This document shows positions 6,124-14,499 of a stretch of 64,000 bases of DNA, in pieces; the stretch's first letter is position 1, and every line of letters starts with the position of its first letter. Position numbers and translations under genes: made by a program. The notes below the pieces were generated by a model. It was not told where the DNA came from. It worked only from the letters and a program-made list of their open reading frames with translations, and did not search any database. Where the stretch lies: NCBI RefSeq assembly GCF_029338555.1, contig NZ_CP119989.1, forward strand, positions 1,426,001 to 1,490,000, written 5' to 3'. Source of the stretch: Halobaculum marinum (GTDB lineage Archaea > Halobacteriota > Halobacteria > Halobacteriales > Haloferacaceae).

Positions 6124-8526
6124 TTACCGGCTGTCGCCGTCGGTGTCACCCTCGGCGGCGGTGTCGCTCCCGCCGTCGGTCGCGGTCGCCCCTTCGTCGC
6201 CGAACTCGAACCCGTGCTGGTGGCCGCTATTCGCGTCACTCGTGGCCGCCGTGTCCGTCTCGAAACTGCCGGCGAGGTCGCGGAGGTCCTCCGCACGGCG
6301 GGCGAGGCGTTCGACCTCGCCGCTCACCTGGTCCAGCGACGCCGACTGTTCGGTCGCGGCAGCCGACACAGACTCCGCCTCGGCGGCCGTCTCCTCGCTG
6401 ACGCTGGCGACCTCCTCGGACATCGTGACGACCTCCTCGGCGGTGGCCGCCTGGTCGTCGGCGGCCGTCGAGATGGACTGGACGCCGTCGTTGGCCTCCT
6501 CGACGGCCTCGACGACGTCGCCCAGTGCGCCCAGGCCCGCCTCGATGGTCTCGCTCCCCTCGTCGACGCGCTCGCGGGTCTCCTCGATGTCGGCGACCGC
6601 CTCCTCAGTCGACGACTGGACGGCGTCGATCCGGTCGGCGACGCGACCGGTCGCCTCGCGCGTCTCCGTCGCCAGTTGTTTCACCTCCTCGGCGACGACG
6701 GCGAACCCTTCGCCTTCGGCGCCCGCTCGCGCCGCCTCGATGGAGGCGTTGAGCGCGAGCGTGTTCGTCTGCTCGGCGATGTCGTCGATCAGCTCCACGA
6801 TGTCGTTGATCTCGGCGACTTCCGACTCCAGGCCGCGCACCACGTCGGCGGTCTCCTCGGTGTGTTCCTCGATGGTCTCCATCTCCGCGACCGCCTCGTC
6901 GGCGAGGACGGCGCCGCGCTCGCCCCGTTCGGCGGCGTCGCCGGAGACGGACGCCACCTGGTCGGCGGTGGCGGCGACCTCCTCGACGGCCGCCGAGAGG
7001 TCGGCCATTTCCCCGGTGACCTCCCGGAGGTGCTCGACCTGTTTCTCCGCGCCGGCGGCGATTTCGTCGGTCGAATCGGCGACCGTGCCCGCCGCGCGCT
7101 CGGCCTCGCTGACGCCGGCGTCCGCCTCATCGCTGGCGACGGCCACCTCGCCGGCGACCCGGTCGACGCGACCGACGGCCGCCTCCAACTCGTCCATCAT
7201 CTCGTTGAACTCCGCGGCGACGCGCGCCATCGCGGGGTCGTCCGCGTCGGCGTCGAGGCGGACGGTGAGGTCCCCATCGGCGGCCCGAGCCATCTCGGCG
7301 CCGTACGCGTCGGCGGTCGCCGCCAGCGCCTCGTTCGTCGCCTCCATCTCGACGATGAGCGACTCCAGGTCCGAGCGCATCGCCGCCAGCGACTCGCCCA
7401 GGTCGCCAGGCACGTCCCGCTCCAGCACGGGCGCGTCGAACTCGTTGTCGGCGATCACCGTCGCCTGCGCGGCGGCCGTCGCGAGGTAGCCGCGCACTTC
7501 GTCGAAGGCGTCCTGCACGGCGCCGACCTCGTCGATCCGGTCGTCGTCGTCGCCGGCGGCGGCGTCGGCGTTGCCCGCCGCGAGCGCCTCCGCACGGGTG
7601 GCGAGGTCGTGCAGCGTCCGCGAGGTGGACCGGCCCATCGTCGCCCCGATGACGACGAAGCCGAACGCGGCGATGGCGATGACGGCGCCGAGCGCGAGTC
7701 TGACCTGCGTGACCAGCGCGTACGCGACCGACTGCGGCACCGACCGAATGACCACCCAGTCGGTCCCCGGAACCGGCGCGTACGCCATCGTCGCGTCCAT
7801 CGCGTCCATGTCGTGGGCGCCGGCGTGGTCGGCCCCGGCGACCAGCGCGTGGGCGTCGACGCCGCCGTCGAACTGTTCGCCCAACTGCTGCGTCTCGGAC
7901 GCGAGGTGGATCGCCGCGTCCTCGGTGTCGACGACGCGGACGGTCCCCGCCCGGTCGTCGGTCGCGCTCGCACCCACCTCCGCCGTCTCGACGGTCATCA
8001 CGAGCGCCGTGTCCGTGCCGGCGATCCAACTGGCGAACGCCATCAGGTTCGGCCCGGTGTGCTGGTACGTCGCCGAGACGACCGTCCCCGTCGGCGGCAT
8101 CGACGACAGGTCGGACGCGCCGGACTCCCACTCGATGTGCGTGAGCGTGCTTCCGACAGCCACGTCGTCGGTGCTGCGCTCGACGGTCATCGTGTCCATG
8201 TCGACGACGTGGAACGCCTCGACCGACTCCGGCAACCGCCGGTGTTCGATCTCGATGACCGTCTGGACGCCGTCGCCGGTCTCACCCTCCAACTGCTGGG
8301 AGACGAGTCGGACCGTCCGCTGGTTCTCCTCGACCCAGATCGACACCTCGCTGGCGGTGGTCTCTGCGCTCGTCGTCAGATCCCCGTGGGTCTGCTCGCT
8401 CAACGTCGCGGCAACTTGGCCCTGTAGCACCACCCCTGCGCCCGCGACGAGGACCAGCGTCGCCAGCGTCAACGCGGTAAACTTGCGTAGATACGTTCGT
8501 CTGATCGGGTCCGGAACGTAACTCAT
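6124..8526 (-). CDS. Methyl-accepting chemotaxis transducer (Htr-like)
   Basis: An 800-residue membrane receptor. Helix 1 is at about 16-37 and helix 2 at 271-297. Between them lies a 230-residue extracellular sensor, probably a dCache-like double fold. Two HAMP-like stretches follow (about 298-350 and 400-455), then a long coiled coil whose signalling hairpin IAEQTNTLALNASIEAARAG sits at about 583-602. It should pass a stimulus to CheW/CheA; the ligand is unknown. Ala/Glu-rich repeats in the coiled coil supply candidate methylation sites. No other che gene is nearby, so it is an orphan receptor. Long antisense frames here are composition shadows. Confidence 0.92.
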   Translation of the reverse strand: MSYVPDPIRRTYLRKFTALTLATLVLVAGAGVVLQGQVAATLSEQTHGDLTTSAETTASEVSIWVEENQRTVRLVSQQLEGETGDGVQTVIEIEHRRLPESVEAFHVVDMDTMTVERSTDDVAVGSTLTHIEWESGASDLSSMPPTGTVVSATYQHTGPNLMAFASWIAGTDTALVMTVETAEVGASATDDRAGTVRVVDTEDAAIHLASETQQLGEQFDGGVDAHALVAGADHAGAHDMDAMDATMAYAPVPGTDWVVIRSVPQSVAYALVTQVRLALGAVIAIAAFGFVVIGATMGRSTSRTLHDLATRAEALAAGNADAAAGDDDDRIDEVGAVQDAFDEVRGYLATAAAQATVIADNEFDAPVLERDVPGDLGESLAAMRSDLESLIVEMEATNEALAATADAYGAEMARAADGDLTVRLDADADDPAMARVAAEFNEMMDELEAAVGRVDRVAGEVAVASDEADAGVSEAERAAGTVADSTDEIAAGAEKQVEHLREVTGEMADLSAAVEEVAATADQVASVSGDAAERGERGAVLADEAVAEMETIEEHTEETADVVRGLESEVAEINDIVELIDDIAEQTNTLALNASIEAARAGAEGEGFAVVAEEVKQLATETREATGRVADRIDAVQSSTEEAVADIEETRERVDEGSETIEAGLGALGDVVEAVEEANDGVQSISTAADDQAATAEEVVTMSEEVASVSEETAAEAESVSAAATEQSASLDQVSGEVERLARRAEDLRDLAGSFETDTAATSDANSGHQHGFEFGDEGATATDGGSDTAAEGDTDGDSR

Positions 8527-8631
8527 ACGCCCCGTTTTGGAGGATAGTATTTACGCCACACCCTCCGGCTATCAAGACAGAAAACGGTCTGACCGCCGAA
8601 TGCTACCGCACCACTCTGGGCGTCGCCGTCC

Positions 8632-9144
8632 TCACTCGAGTCGCGTCGCCACGTCCTCCAACTGCGTCCGACGCTCCTCGGTCGCCTCCTGGCGGAGCGC
8701 CTCCTCCTCGGGCGTGGGGCAGTCGAGCGAGGGGACGGGGGTGGGCGTGCCGTCGTCGTCGAGCGCGACGAACGTGAGGAACGAGGTGGTCGTCTGGTGC
8801 TGTTCGCCGGTCTTGGGGTTCTCGGCGCGCACGTCGACCTTCACGTCGACGCTGGTGCGGCCGGTGTTGAACACGTACGCTTCGAGCACGGCGACCTCTG
8901 CGAGGTCGATGGGGGCGATGAAGTCGACGTGGTCCATCGACGCCGTGACGCACTGGCGGCGGGAGAAGCGCATCGCCGCGATGGCGCCGCAGATGTCCAT
9001 CCAGTGGAGCACCGCGCCCCCGAGCGCGCGTCCGAGGTTGTTCGTGTCGTTCGGGAGGATCAGTTCGGTCATCTCCGTGTAGGAGGCCGCGAGCGTCCCG
9101 TCTGCGGCTGTCTCGTCGGCGTCCGTCGGGTCCACGTCGGTCAC
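8632..9144 (-). CDS. Hotdog-fold acyl-CoA thioesterase
   Basis: The protein matches the YciA/BACH class of hotdog thioesterases, which hydrolyse acyl-CoA to free acid and CoA in the cytoplasm. Key segments are LPNDTNNLGRALGGAVLHWMD (Asn and Asp typical of the active site), SMDHVDFIAPID and TSVDVKVDVRAENPKTGE. The C-terminal 40 residues are charged and probably helical. Starts at GTG 9144 (170 residues) and ATG 9072 (146 residues, MTELILPND) are both possible; the further TTG at 9174 is unlikely. I give 9144 because homologues usually carry a short acidic leader. It diverges from the small 9235 gene. Confidence 0.85.
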   Translation of the reverse strand: MTDVDPTDADETAADGTLAASYTEMTELILPNDTNNLGRALGGAVLHWMDICGAIAAMRFSRRQCVTASMDHVDFIAPIDLAEVAVLEAYVFNTGRTSVDVKVDVRAENPKTGEQHQTTTSFLTFVALDDDGTPTPVPSLDCPTPEEEALRQEATEERRTQLEDVATRLE

Positions 9145-9234
9145 GTCGCCTCGTTGCGCCGCGGATGGTATCAACCCTGCCGGTCCGCGGGAACGGCCGA
9201 ACGCTTCACGGGGGTGCCTCCCGTAGCGTGTGCC

Positions 9235-9417
9235 GTGATCACGAATCGCGAGATCTCCTCGCCGGCGCTGGTCGACGAGGCGCTCGACGAGGTCGTCGAG
9301 TCAGCACGTGAGAACGGCATTCCGGCGGCGGAGTTGGCGAGAGTGTTCGACGAACGGGCCGCAGAACTGCGGAGAAACGGCGACTCGACCGACCTCGCGT
9401 CCGAGTCTCAGCGGTAG
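9235..9417 (+). CDS. Small hypothetical protein
   Basis: A 60-residue acidic, mostly helical protein read from GTG 9235: MITNREISSPALVDEALDEV, then VESARENGIPAAELARVFDERAAEL. The composition fits a real haloarchaeal gene, while the upstream extension of this frame is antisense to the thioesterase. No motif identifies a function. Its last 10 bases overlap the 3' end of the convergent nuclease-family gene. Confidence 0.6.
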   Translation: MITNREISSPALVDEALDEVVESARENGIPAAELARVFDERAAELRRNGDSTDLASESQR

Positions 9418-9932
9418 CGGTACTCGTCGTCGGTGTCGGACGACTCCGACCGACCGGTGTCACGAGGGCCCGTGTCCGGCGGCGACCGCTCGGAGTCGTC
9501 GTCGAGTTCCACCGTCTCGGGCGGTTGCCCGGCGGTGTCGATCACCTCGTCGCTGACGCGGATCGGACACTCTACCCTGACCGCGAGCGCGATGGCGTCG
9601 CTCGGGCGCGCGTCGAAGACGAACTGCTCCGGCTCGCCGTTCTCGTAGCGCTCGGCGGTGAGCTTCCCGTAGAAGGTGCCGTCGGCGAGGTCGTCGATGC
9701 GCACGGAGTCGAGTGCGCCGCCGAACTCGGTCACCATGTCGACGAGCAGGTCGTGCGTCAGCGGCCGGTCGAACTGCTCGCCCGCCAGTCCCCCCCGGAT
9801 CGAGCGCGCCTGGTCGGCGGTCACGAAGATCGGGAGGTACTCACCGCGCGCGCGGAGGACGACCGCGGGCACCTCCTCACCGTTGGGCCCCGCTCCCACC
9901 CCGATGCCGGCGACTTCGGCCTCGTGGTCCAT
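9408..9932 (-). CDS. Bifunctional nuclease family protein (DUF151)
   Basis: A 174-residue protein with the BFN/DUF151 core: VPAVVLRARGEYLPIFV, QARSIRGGLAG, RPLTHDLLVDMVTEFGG, then FVFDARPSDAIALAVRVECPIRVSDEV. The last segment is the family hallmark. Plant and bacterial members have been reported to have nuclease activity or regulatory roles; the archaeal role is unknown. The C-terminal 35 residues are acidic and low complexity. ATG 9932 is chosen over 9956 because the core begins at MDHEAEV. It overlaps the convergent 9235 gene by 10 bases. Confidence 0.88.
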   Translation of the reverse strand: MDHEAEVAGIGVGAGPNGEEVPAVVLRARGEYLPIFVTADQARSIRGGLAGEQFDRPLTHDLLVDMVTEFGGALDSVRIDDLADGTFYGKLTAERYENGEPEQFVFDARPSDAIALAVRVECPIRVSDEVIDTAGQPPETVELDDDSERSPPDTGPRDTGRSESSDTDDEYRYR

Positions 9933-10059
9933 ACGCGTCACACGCGGGCCGAGCATGAATACCTACCGCGGGCTCCCGGTCCGTGCCGTTCGTCGTTCGC
10001 CGGTCGTGTTCGCCCAGACGGAGTGTCGCTCGTGTCGGTCACGTGGGACTCCGACAGGC

Positions 10060-10066
10060 GTATACC
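10060..10066 (+). promoter_or_regulatory. TATA box before the minigene/TraB unit
   Basis: GTATACC is centred about 26 bases before ATG 10089. The spacing predicts a leaderless transcript beginning at or next to the minigene ATG rather than at the TraB GTG 38 bases further on. Confidence 0.55.
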
Positions 10067-10088
10067 GGTCGGCCGGAAAGACGCGGCA

Positions 10089-10130
10089 ATGAGTTTCGGA
10101 ACCGAGTCGCACGCGGGGGGCCGCGCGTGA
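10089..10130 (+). CDS. Candidate 13-codon leader minigene
   Basis: ATG 10089 opens a 13-residue frame (MSFGTESHAGGRA) ending at TGA 10128-10130. The TATA box at 10060-10066 places the start of transcription at this ATG, so a ribosome would begin here. The stop overlaps the GTG of the TraB gene in a GTGA arrangement, as in translationally coupled genes. The peptide itself has no recognisable motif. It may be a leader that delivers ribosomes to the TraB start, or a former N terminus separated by a frameshift. Inference from position only. Confidence 0.4.
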   Translation: MSFGTESHAGGRA

Positions 10131-11905
10131 GCCGCGATCCGGACGCGGTGGACCGCGCCGCCGCGGAGGCAACCGACGCCGCCGACGCTCCCGCGCCGGG
10201 CGGAGGGCCGCGTCCGTCCAACGAACGCGGTGAGGGGAGCGTCCGCGTCGTCGGGACCGCCCACGTCTCGGAGGCGTCCGTCCGCGAAGTCGAGGAGACC
10301 GTCGCCGAGGAGCGCCCCGACATCGTCGCCGTCGAACTCGACGAGGGGCGCTACCGGCAGATGAAGGGGGAGACGCCGGACGACCTCGATCCCGGCGACC
10401 TGCTGAGGGGGAACACCGTCTTCCAGTTCCTCGCGTACTGGATGCTGTCGTACGTCCAGACGCGGATGGGCGACCGCTTCGACATCGACCCCGGCGCAGA
10501 GTTGCTCGCGGCTGTCGACACCGCCGAAGACCTCGGCATCTCCGTCGCCTTGGTCGACCGCGACATCCAGACGACGATCCAGCGCTTCTGGGCGCGCCTC
10601 TCCGTGATGGAGAAGCTCCGGATGGTCGGAGCGCTCGCGTTCGGCGTCACCGACCCGCGCGTCGCCGGCATCACGTTCGGACTCGTCGTCGGCATCCTGC
10701 TGGGCCCCGCCATCGGCCTGTTCGGCGGGAGCGTCGGCATCACCGGCGCCGTCCTCACGCGCGTCGCGGTCGGCGCCCTCGCCGGCGCCGTCGCGGGCTA
10801 CCTCGCGTTCCGGGCCGCCGCCGCCTCGCTCGGCGGTGACGCCGGCGCAGACGCACCGAGCGAGGTGACCACCCTCGGCGTCGGCGCGGTCGTCGCCGTC
10901 GTCGTCGGCGCCGCCGTCGCCGTGACCGGTGTCGGCGTCTCCCCGGTCGCGGGCCTGCTCTCGGACACCGTCCTCCGGGCGGTGGGGAGCCTCGCGCTCG
11001 GCCTCCTGGCTGGACTGGCCGTCGGTGCGGTTGCCGCGCTCGCCATCGACGCGCTGGGCATCGAGGCCGCGACGGACGCCGACGACCTGGAGGGGTTCGA
11101 CCCGGACGAACTCACCGACGCCGACGTGGTGACGGCGATGATGGAGGAGTTCCGGCAGTTCTCCCCGGGCGGCGCCGAGGCGCTCATCGACGAGCGCGAC
11201 GCGTACATCGCCCACCAGTTGGTCGGCCTCCGCAACGAGGGGTACGACGTGGTGGCAATCGTCGGCGCGGGCCACCGCGCGGGCATCGAGGGGTACTTGG
11301 AGGCGCCTGAGACGCTGCCGCCGATGGACTCGCTGGTCGGCACGGCCAAGTCGGGGGGAATCCCGTGGGGGAAACTCGCCGCCTTCGGCATCTCCGCCGC
11401 GTTCATCGCCTTCTTCGTGCTGCTGGCGATGGCGGGTGTCCGCAACGAGCAACTGCTCACGCTGTTCGCGGCGTGGTTCCTGATCAACGGCGTGTTCGCC
11501 GCGGGGCTCGCCAAACTGGCGGGTGCGCGCTGGCGGTCGGCGGGCGTCGGCGGCGCCGTCGCGTGGATGACCTCGGTGAATCCCCTGCTCGCGCCGGGGT
11601 GGTTCACGGGCTACATGGAACTCCGGCACCTCACGGTGAACGTCTCCGACATCGGCACGCTGAACGAACTGCTGTCGGACGAGTCGCGACCGATCCGGGC
11701 AATCGTCTCCGACATGCTCGACGTGCCGCTGTTTCGCCTCATCGTCGTCGTCGCGGCGACGAACGTCGGGAGTCTGATCGCGTCGGTGCTGTTCGCCGCG
11801 TACGTCGTCCCCGCGTTCGCGGGGAGCATCGACGCCAGCATCACCGACTTGATGATCCAGGGTGCGCGCGAGTCCGCTCGGATCATCTGGGGGGCCGTCG
11901 CGTGA
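10127..11905 (+). CDS. TraB/PrgY-family membrane protein
   Basis: Read from GTG 10127 the protein has 592 residues. The N-terminal TraB domain carries VRVVGTAHVSEASVREVEETV and DIVAVELDEGRYRQM, and a later segment VVAIVGAGHRAGIEGYL, the GTxH / E...R / GxGH signature of the TraB/GumN/TIKI fold. Membrane helices interrupt and follow it (about 190-330 and 435-590). PrgY/TraB proteins limit peptide pheromone activity in enterococci and TIKI proteins are metalloproteases (established knowledge); the archaeal role is unknown. It overlaps both the upstream minigene and the downstream site-2-protease gene by GTGA, so it probably sits in a coupled unit. Confidence 0.88.
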   Translation: MSRDPDAVDRAAAEATDAADAPAPGGGPRPSNERGEGSVRVVGTAHVSEASVREVEETVAEERPDIVAVELDEGRYRQMKGETPDDLDPGDLLRGNTVFQFLAYWMLSYVQTRMGDRFDIDPGAELLAAVDTAEDLGISVALVDRDIQTTIQRFWARLSVMEKLRMVGALAFGVTDPRVAGITFGLVVGILLGPAIGLFGGSVGITGAVLTRVAVGALAGAVAGYLAFRAAAASLGGDAGADAPSEVTTLGVGAVVAVVVGAAVAVTGVGVSPVAGLLSDTVLRAVGSLALGLLAGLAVGAVAALAIDALGIEAATDADDLEGFDPDELTDADVVTAMMEEFRQFSPGGAEALIDERDAYIAHQLVGLRNEGYDVVAIVGAGHRAGIEGYLEAPETLPPMDSLVGTAKSGGIPWGKLAAFGISAAFIAFFVLLAMAGVRNEQLLTLFAAWFLINGVFAAGLAKLAGARWRSAGVGGAVAWMTSVNPLLAPGWFTGYMELRHLTVNVSDIGTLNELLSDESRPIRAIVSDMLDVPLFRLIVVVAATNVGSLIASVLFAAYVVPAFAGSIDASITDLMIQGARESARIIWGAVA

Positions 11906-12594
11906 GGCGCGGCGACGCGGCGACGGACGGCGGCACCGCCGCCGGCTACGCGGTCGCCGCTCGCCGACTCACGTTCTCCTCGCGCGAACTCCGCGACTTC
12001 GCACTCGCGTGGGTGGCGCTGTCGGTCGCGTTCACCGTCTTCTTCGCGGGCGGTGGCACCGTCGTGATCAACAACCTCCGACTGGGCGCCTACGGCACCC
12101 TCGGTGGCCTGTTCTTCGTGAGTCTCGCCACCGCAGGCGTCGCGTTTCTCCTCCACGAACTCGCACACAAGGTGGTGGCCGTCCGCTACGGCCAGCGCGC
12201 CGCGTTCCGCGCCGACTACGGAATGCTGTTCCTGGCCGTCGTCGCCGCCACCGCGGGCTTCCTGTTCGCCGCTCCCGGCGCCGTCCACCACGCTGGGCGG
12301 ATCACGAAGCGCGAGAACGGGCTCATCGCGCTGGCTGGACCAGTCGTGAACCTGGTACTGGCAGTCGTGTTCGCCCCGCTGCTCGTCGTCGGACTCGCGG
12401 GGTTCTCGTCGCTGGCGCTCACCGTCGGCACGTACGGCGTCGCGGTGAACCTGCTGTTGGCGGCGTTCAACCTCATCCCGTTCGGCCCGCTCGACGGTGC
12501 GACCGTCCGGGAGTGGTCGACCGCGGTGTGGCTCGCGGCGTTCGTTCCGAGTGCGGTGCTGGCGGCCGGGTTCGCGCTGGTGTTGTTGTTCTGA
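11902..12594 (+). CDS. Site-2-protease-like M50 metallopeptidase
   Basis: The GTG at 11902 overlaps the TraB stop (GTGA). The 230-residue protein has about six membrane helices, a zinc motif HELAHK at about 87-92 in a helix, and a second motif NLIPFGPLDG near 190-199 carrying the Asp ligand. Both are required of S2P/M50 intramembrane proteases, which cut membrane-spanning segments of regulators or signal peptides. There is no PDZ domain, as in short archaeal members. The tight coupling to a TraB-family protein suggests the two act together in membrane proteolysis, though this is inference. Confidence 0.88.
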   Translation: MRRGDAATDGGTAAGYAVAARRLTFSSRELRDFALAWVALSVAFTVFFAGGGTVVINNLRLGAYGTLGGLFFVSLATAGVAFLLHELAHKVVAVRYGQRAAFRADYGMLFLAVVAATAGFLFAAPGAVHHAGRITKRENGLIALAGPVVNLVLAVVFAPLLVVGLAGFSSLALTVGTYGVAVNLLLAAFNLIPFGPLDGATVREWSTAVWLAAFVPSAVLAAGFALVLLF

Positions 12595-12679
12595 CCCGGC
12601 AGTCCCGGTCGCTCCCCGCGGTCGCTCCCTCGACCGCGCTGTCGGTGTGCTTTTGCTCCCGCCGCTACCCCGCTCACAC

Positions 12680-13696
12680 ATGACCGAGGAGGGCGCCGAC
12701 GAGACCGACCACGACGGAACCGACGAGGAAGAGGGACTGACGTACGCCGACGCGGGCGTCGACATCGACGCAAGCGAGGCGGCGACGGCGGCGCTCGTCT
12801 CGGCGGTCGGCGACGTCGGCGCCGAGGGGAGCGACTACGCCGGCCTGCTCGACATCGGCGACCGCTACCTCGCGCTCGCCACCGACGGCGTCGGCACCAA
12901 ACTGCTCGTCGCCGAGGCGCTGGGCGACTACTCGACGGTCGGCATCGACTGCATCGCGATGAACGCCAACGACCTCGTCGCCGCGGGCGTCGACCCGGTC
13001 GCGTTCGTCGACTACCTCGCGGTCGACGAACCCGACGAGACGTTCTCCGAGCAGGTCGGCGCCGGACTCCGGGAGGGGGCCGAGCGCGCCGGCGTCGCGC
13101 TCGTCGGCGGCGAGACCGCGGTGATGCCCGAAGTGATCAACGGACTCGACCTCGCGGGCACCTGCGCGGGCCTCGTCGCGAAAGACGCCGTGTTCGACGG
13201 GCACGCCGAACCGGGCGACGCGCTCGTCGGGTGGGAGTCGTCGGGTATCCACTCGAACGGGCTGACGCTCGCTCGCGAGGCCGCGACGCGCGACCACGAC
13301 TACACCGACCCGTGCCCGTTCGACGGCTACGACACCGTCGGCGCGGCGCTGCTGGAGCCGACGCGTATCTACGCGGACCTGCTCGACCCGATGCGCGAGC
13401 ACGGCGTGCGCGGCGCCGCGCACGTCACCGGCGGCGGCTGGACGAACCTCGAACGCCTCGGCGACAACCACTACGACGTGACCGACCCGTGGCCGGTCCA
13501 GCCCGTGTTCGAGTTCGTGCAGGAGCAGGGGAACGTCAGCGACGAGGAGATGCACCGGACGTTCAACATGGGGACGGGCTTCGTGGCCACCGTCGACCCC
13601 GACCGTGCGGAGTCGCTGGCAACGGAGACGGACGGCAAGGTGATCGGTACCGTCGCCGAGGGTGACGGCGTCGCGATCCGCGGTCTGGAGCTGTAA
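12680..13696 (+). CDS. purM: Phosphoribosylformylglycinamidine cyclo-ligase
   Basis: The 338-residue protein closes the imidazole ring to give AIR in purine synthesis, using ATP. It has LTYADAGVDID at the N terminus, the ATP-binding TDGVGTKLLVA, DCIAMNANDLVAAG, LVGGETAVMPE and SSGIHSNGLTLAR, all PurM signatures, and a C-terminal HVTGGGWTNLERL. An acidic 18-residue leader precedes the core. ATG 12680 is supported because earlier in-frame sequence is Arg/Pro-rich and overlaps the previous gene. A T-rich element lies about 30 bases upstream. No other pur gene is adjacent. Confidence 0.96.
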   Translation: MTEEGADETDHDGTDEEEGLTYADAGVDIDASEAATAALVSAVGDVGAEGSDYAGLLDIGDRYLALATDGVGTKLLVAEALGDYSTVGIDCIAMNANDLVAAGVDPVAFVDYLAVDEPDETFSEQVGAGLREGAERAGVALVGGETAVMPEVINGLDLAGTCAGLVAKDAVFDGHAEPGDALVGWESSGIHSNGLTLAREAATRDHDYTDPCPFDGYDTVGAALLEPTRIYADLLDPMREHGVRGAAHVTGGGWTNLERLGDNHYDVTDPWPVQPVFEFVQEQGNVSDEEMHRTFNMGTGFVATVDPDRAESLATETDGKVIGTVAEGDGVAIRGLEL

Positions 13697-13752
13697 GGCC
13701 GACCCGCCCGCACGTCGTACCTCTCTTGTTCGGGGCGGTCCAACTGCCGCCC

Positions 13753-14499
13753 ATGACCGAGGACATCGCGCTCGTCGGCGACCTCGTCGCCCGCGAGCGG
13801 CGGAGCGAGCGCCTTGCGCTCCACGCCGCCGAACTCGACCGCACGTACAGCTACTTCGACCTCTGTAACACCGCGTGCAAGGTCGGCAACGTCCTCAGCC
13901 ACCGCGGCGTCCGCGAGGGCGACCGCCTCGTCGTCGACCCGGTCCCTCTACCGGAGTCGGTGCTCACGTTCCTCGGTGCCGGTCTGCTCGGGGCCGTCAC
14001 GGAGTTCGACGCCGACCCCGGCCGCGAGTGCGACGCCCGTGCGGTCGTCGTCCCGGCGGACCGCGAGGCCGAGTTCGACCTCCCCGGCGGGTCGAAGCTG
14101 ATCTGCTTCGGCGGCGACCCCGAGCGCCCGGACACGACCCACTGGGAGCAGGAGGTGTGGAGCGAGAACCCCGCGTTCCCACCGACGTTCCACGACTCCG
14201 GGGACCCGGTGTTGCGCGACCCGGACGCCGACCGAACGTACTCGCACGCCGAGTTGCTCGACGGTGCTGGCGAGGCGGTCGACGCGCTCGCGATCGACGC
14301 GGACTCGCGGGTGGCGGTTCGTGCACCGCTGTCTGACCCGCGAACGGTCGCGGCGGGCGTGCTCGCGCCGCTGCTCGCGGGCGGCGCGGTGGCGTTGCCG
14401 AACGGCGACGACCCCATCGACGCGACGGCGGCGGTCGTAGCTGAGAACGGCGACGCGGCGGAAGAACGGGTGCTCGCGGTCGACGCGGTGTCGCTCTAA
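13753..14499 (+). CDS. Truncated AMP-ligase-like protein, probably non-catalytic
   Basis: A 248-residue acidic protein resembling the N-terminal part of acyl-CoA/acetyl-CoA synthetases: RTYSYFDLCNTACKVGNVLSHRGVREGDRLVV and VAAGVLAPLLAGGAVALP match the fold. The phosphate-binding SSGTTGTPKG motif and the C-terminal lysine domain are absent, and the frame is intact, so it cannot adenylate by the usual mechanism. A TYSHAELLDGAGEAVDAL segment repeats the N-terminal TYSYFDL pattern. It converges with and overlaps acs by the four bases CTAA. It may be a regulatory or scaffold relative of the ligase, or a decaying paralogue; intact reading argues for some function. Confidence 0.7.
   Translation: MTEDIALVGDLVARERRSERLALHAAELDRTYSYFDLCNTACKVGNVLSHRGVREGDRLVVDPVPLPESVLTFLGAGLLGAVTEFDADPGRECDARAVVVPADREAEFDLPGGSKLICFGGDPERPDTTHWEQEVWSENPAFPPTFHDSGDPVLRDPDADRTYSHAELLDGAGEAVDALAIDADSRVAVRAPLSDPRTVAAGVLAPLLAGGAVALPNGDDPIDATAAVVAENGDAAEERVLAVDAVSL

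Noticed and set aside
6214-8427. A 737-codon plus-strand frame opposite the chemotaxis transducer
   Set aside because: Composition is Arg/Gly/Leu-rich and basic, unlike haloarchaeal proteins, and it mirrors the Ala/Glu coiled coil of the real minus-strand gene.
9938-11629. A 563-codon minus-strand frame opposite the TraB-family gene
   Set aside because: Basic, low-complexity translation, while the plus strand has TraB motifs and an M50 gene coupled to it.
12595-12679. Tandem GGTCGCTCC copies upstream of purM as a repeat element
   Set aside because: Only two short copies in GC-rich DNA; similar short strings recur widely in this sequence, so no element is claimed.
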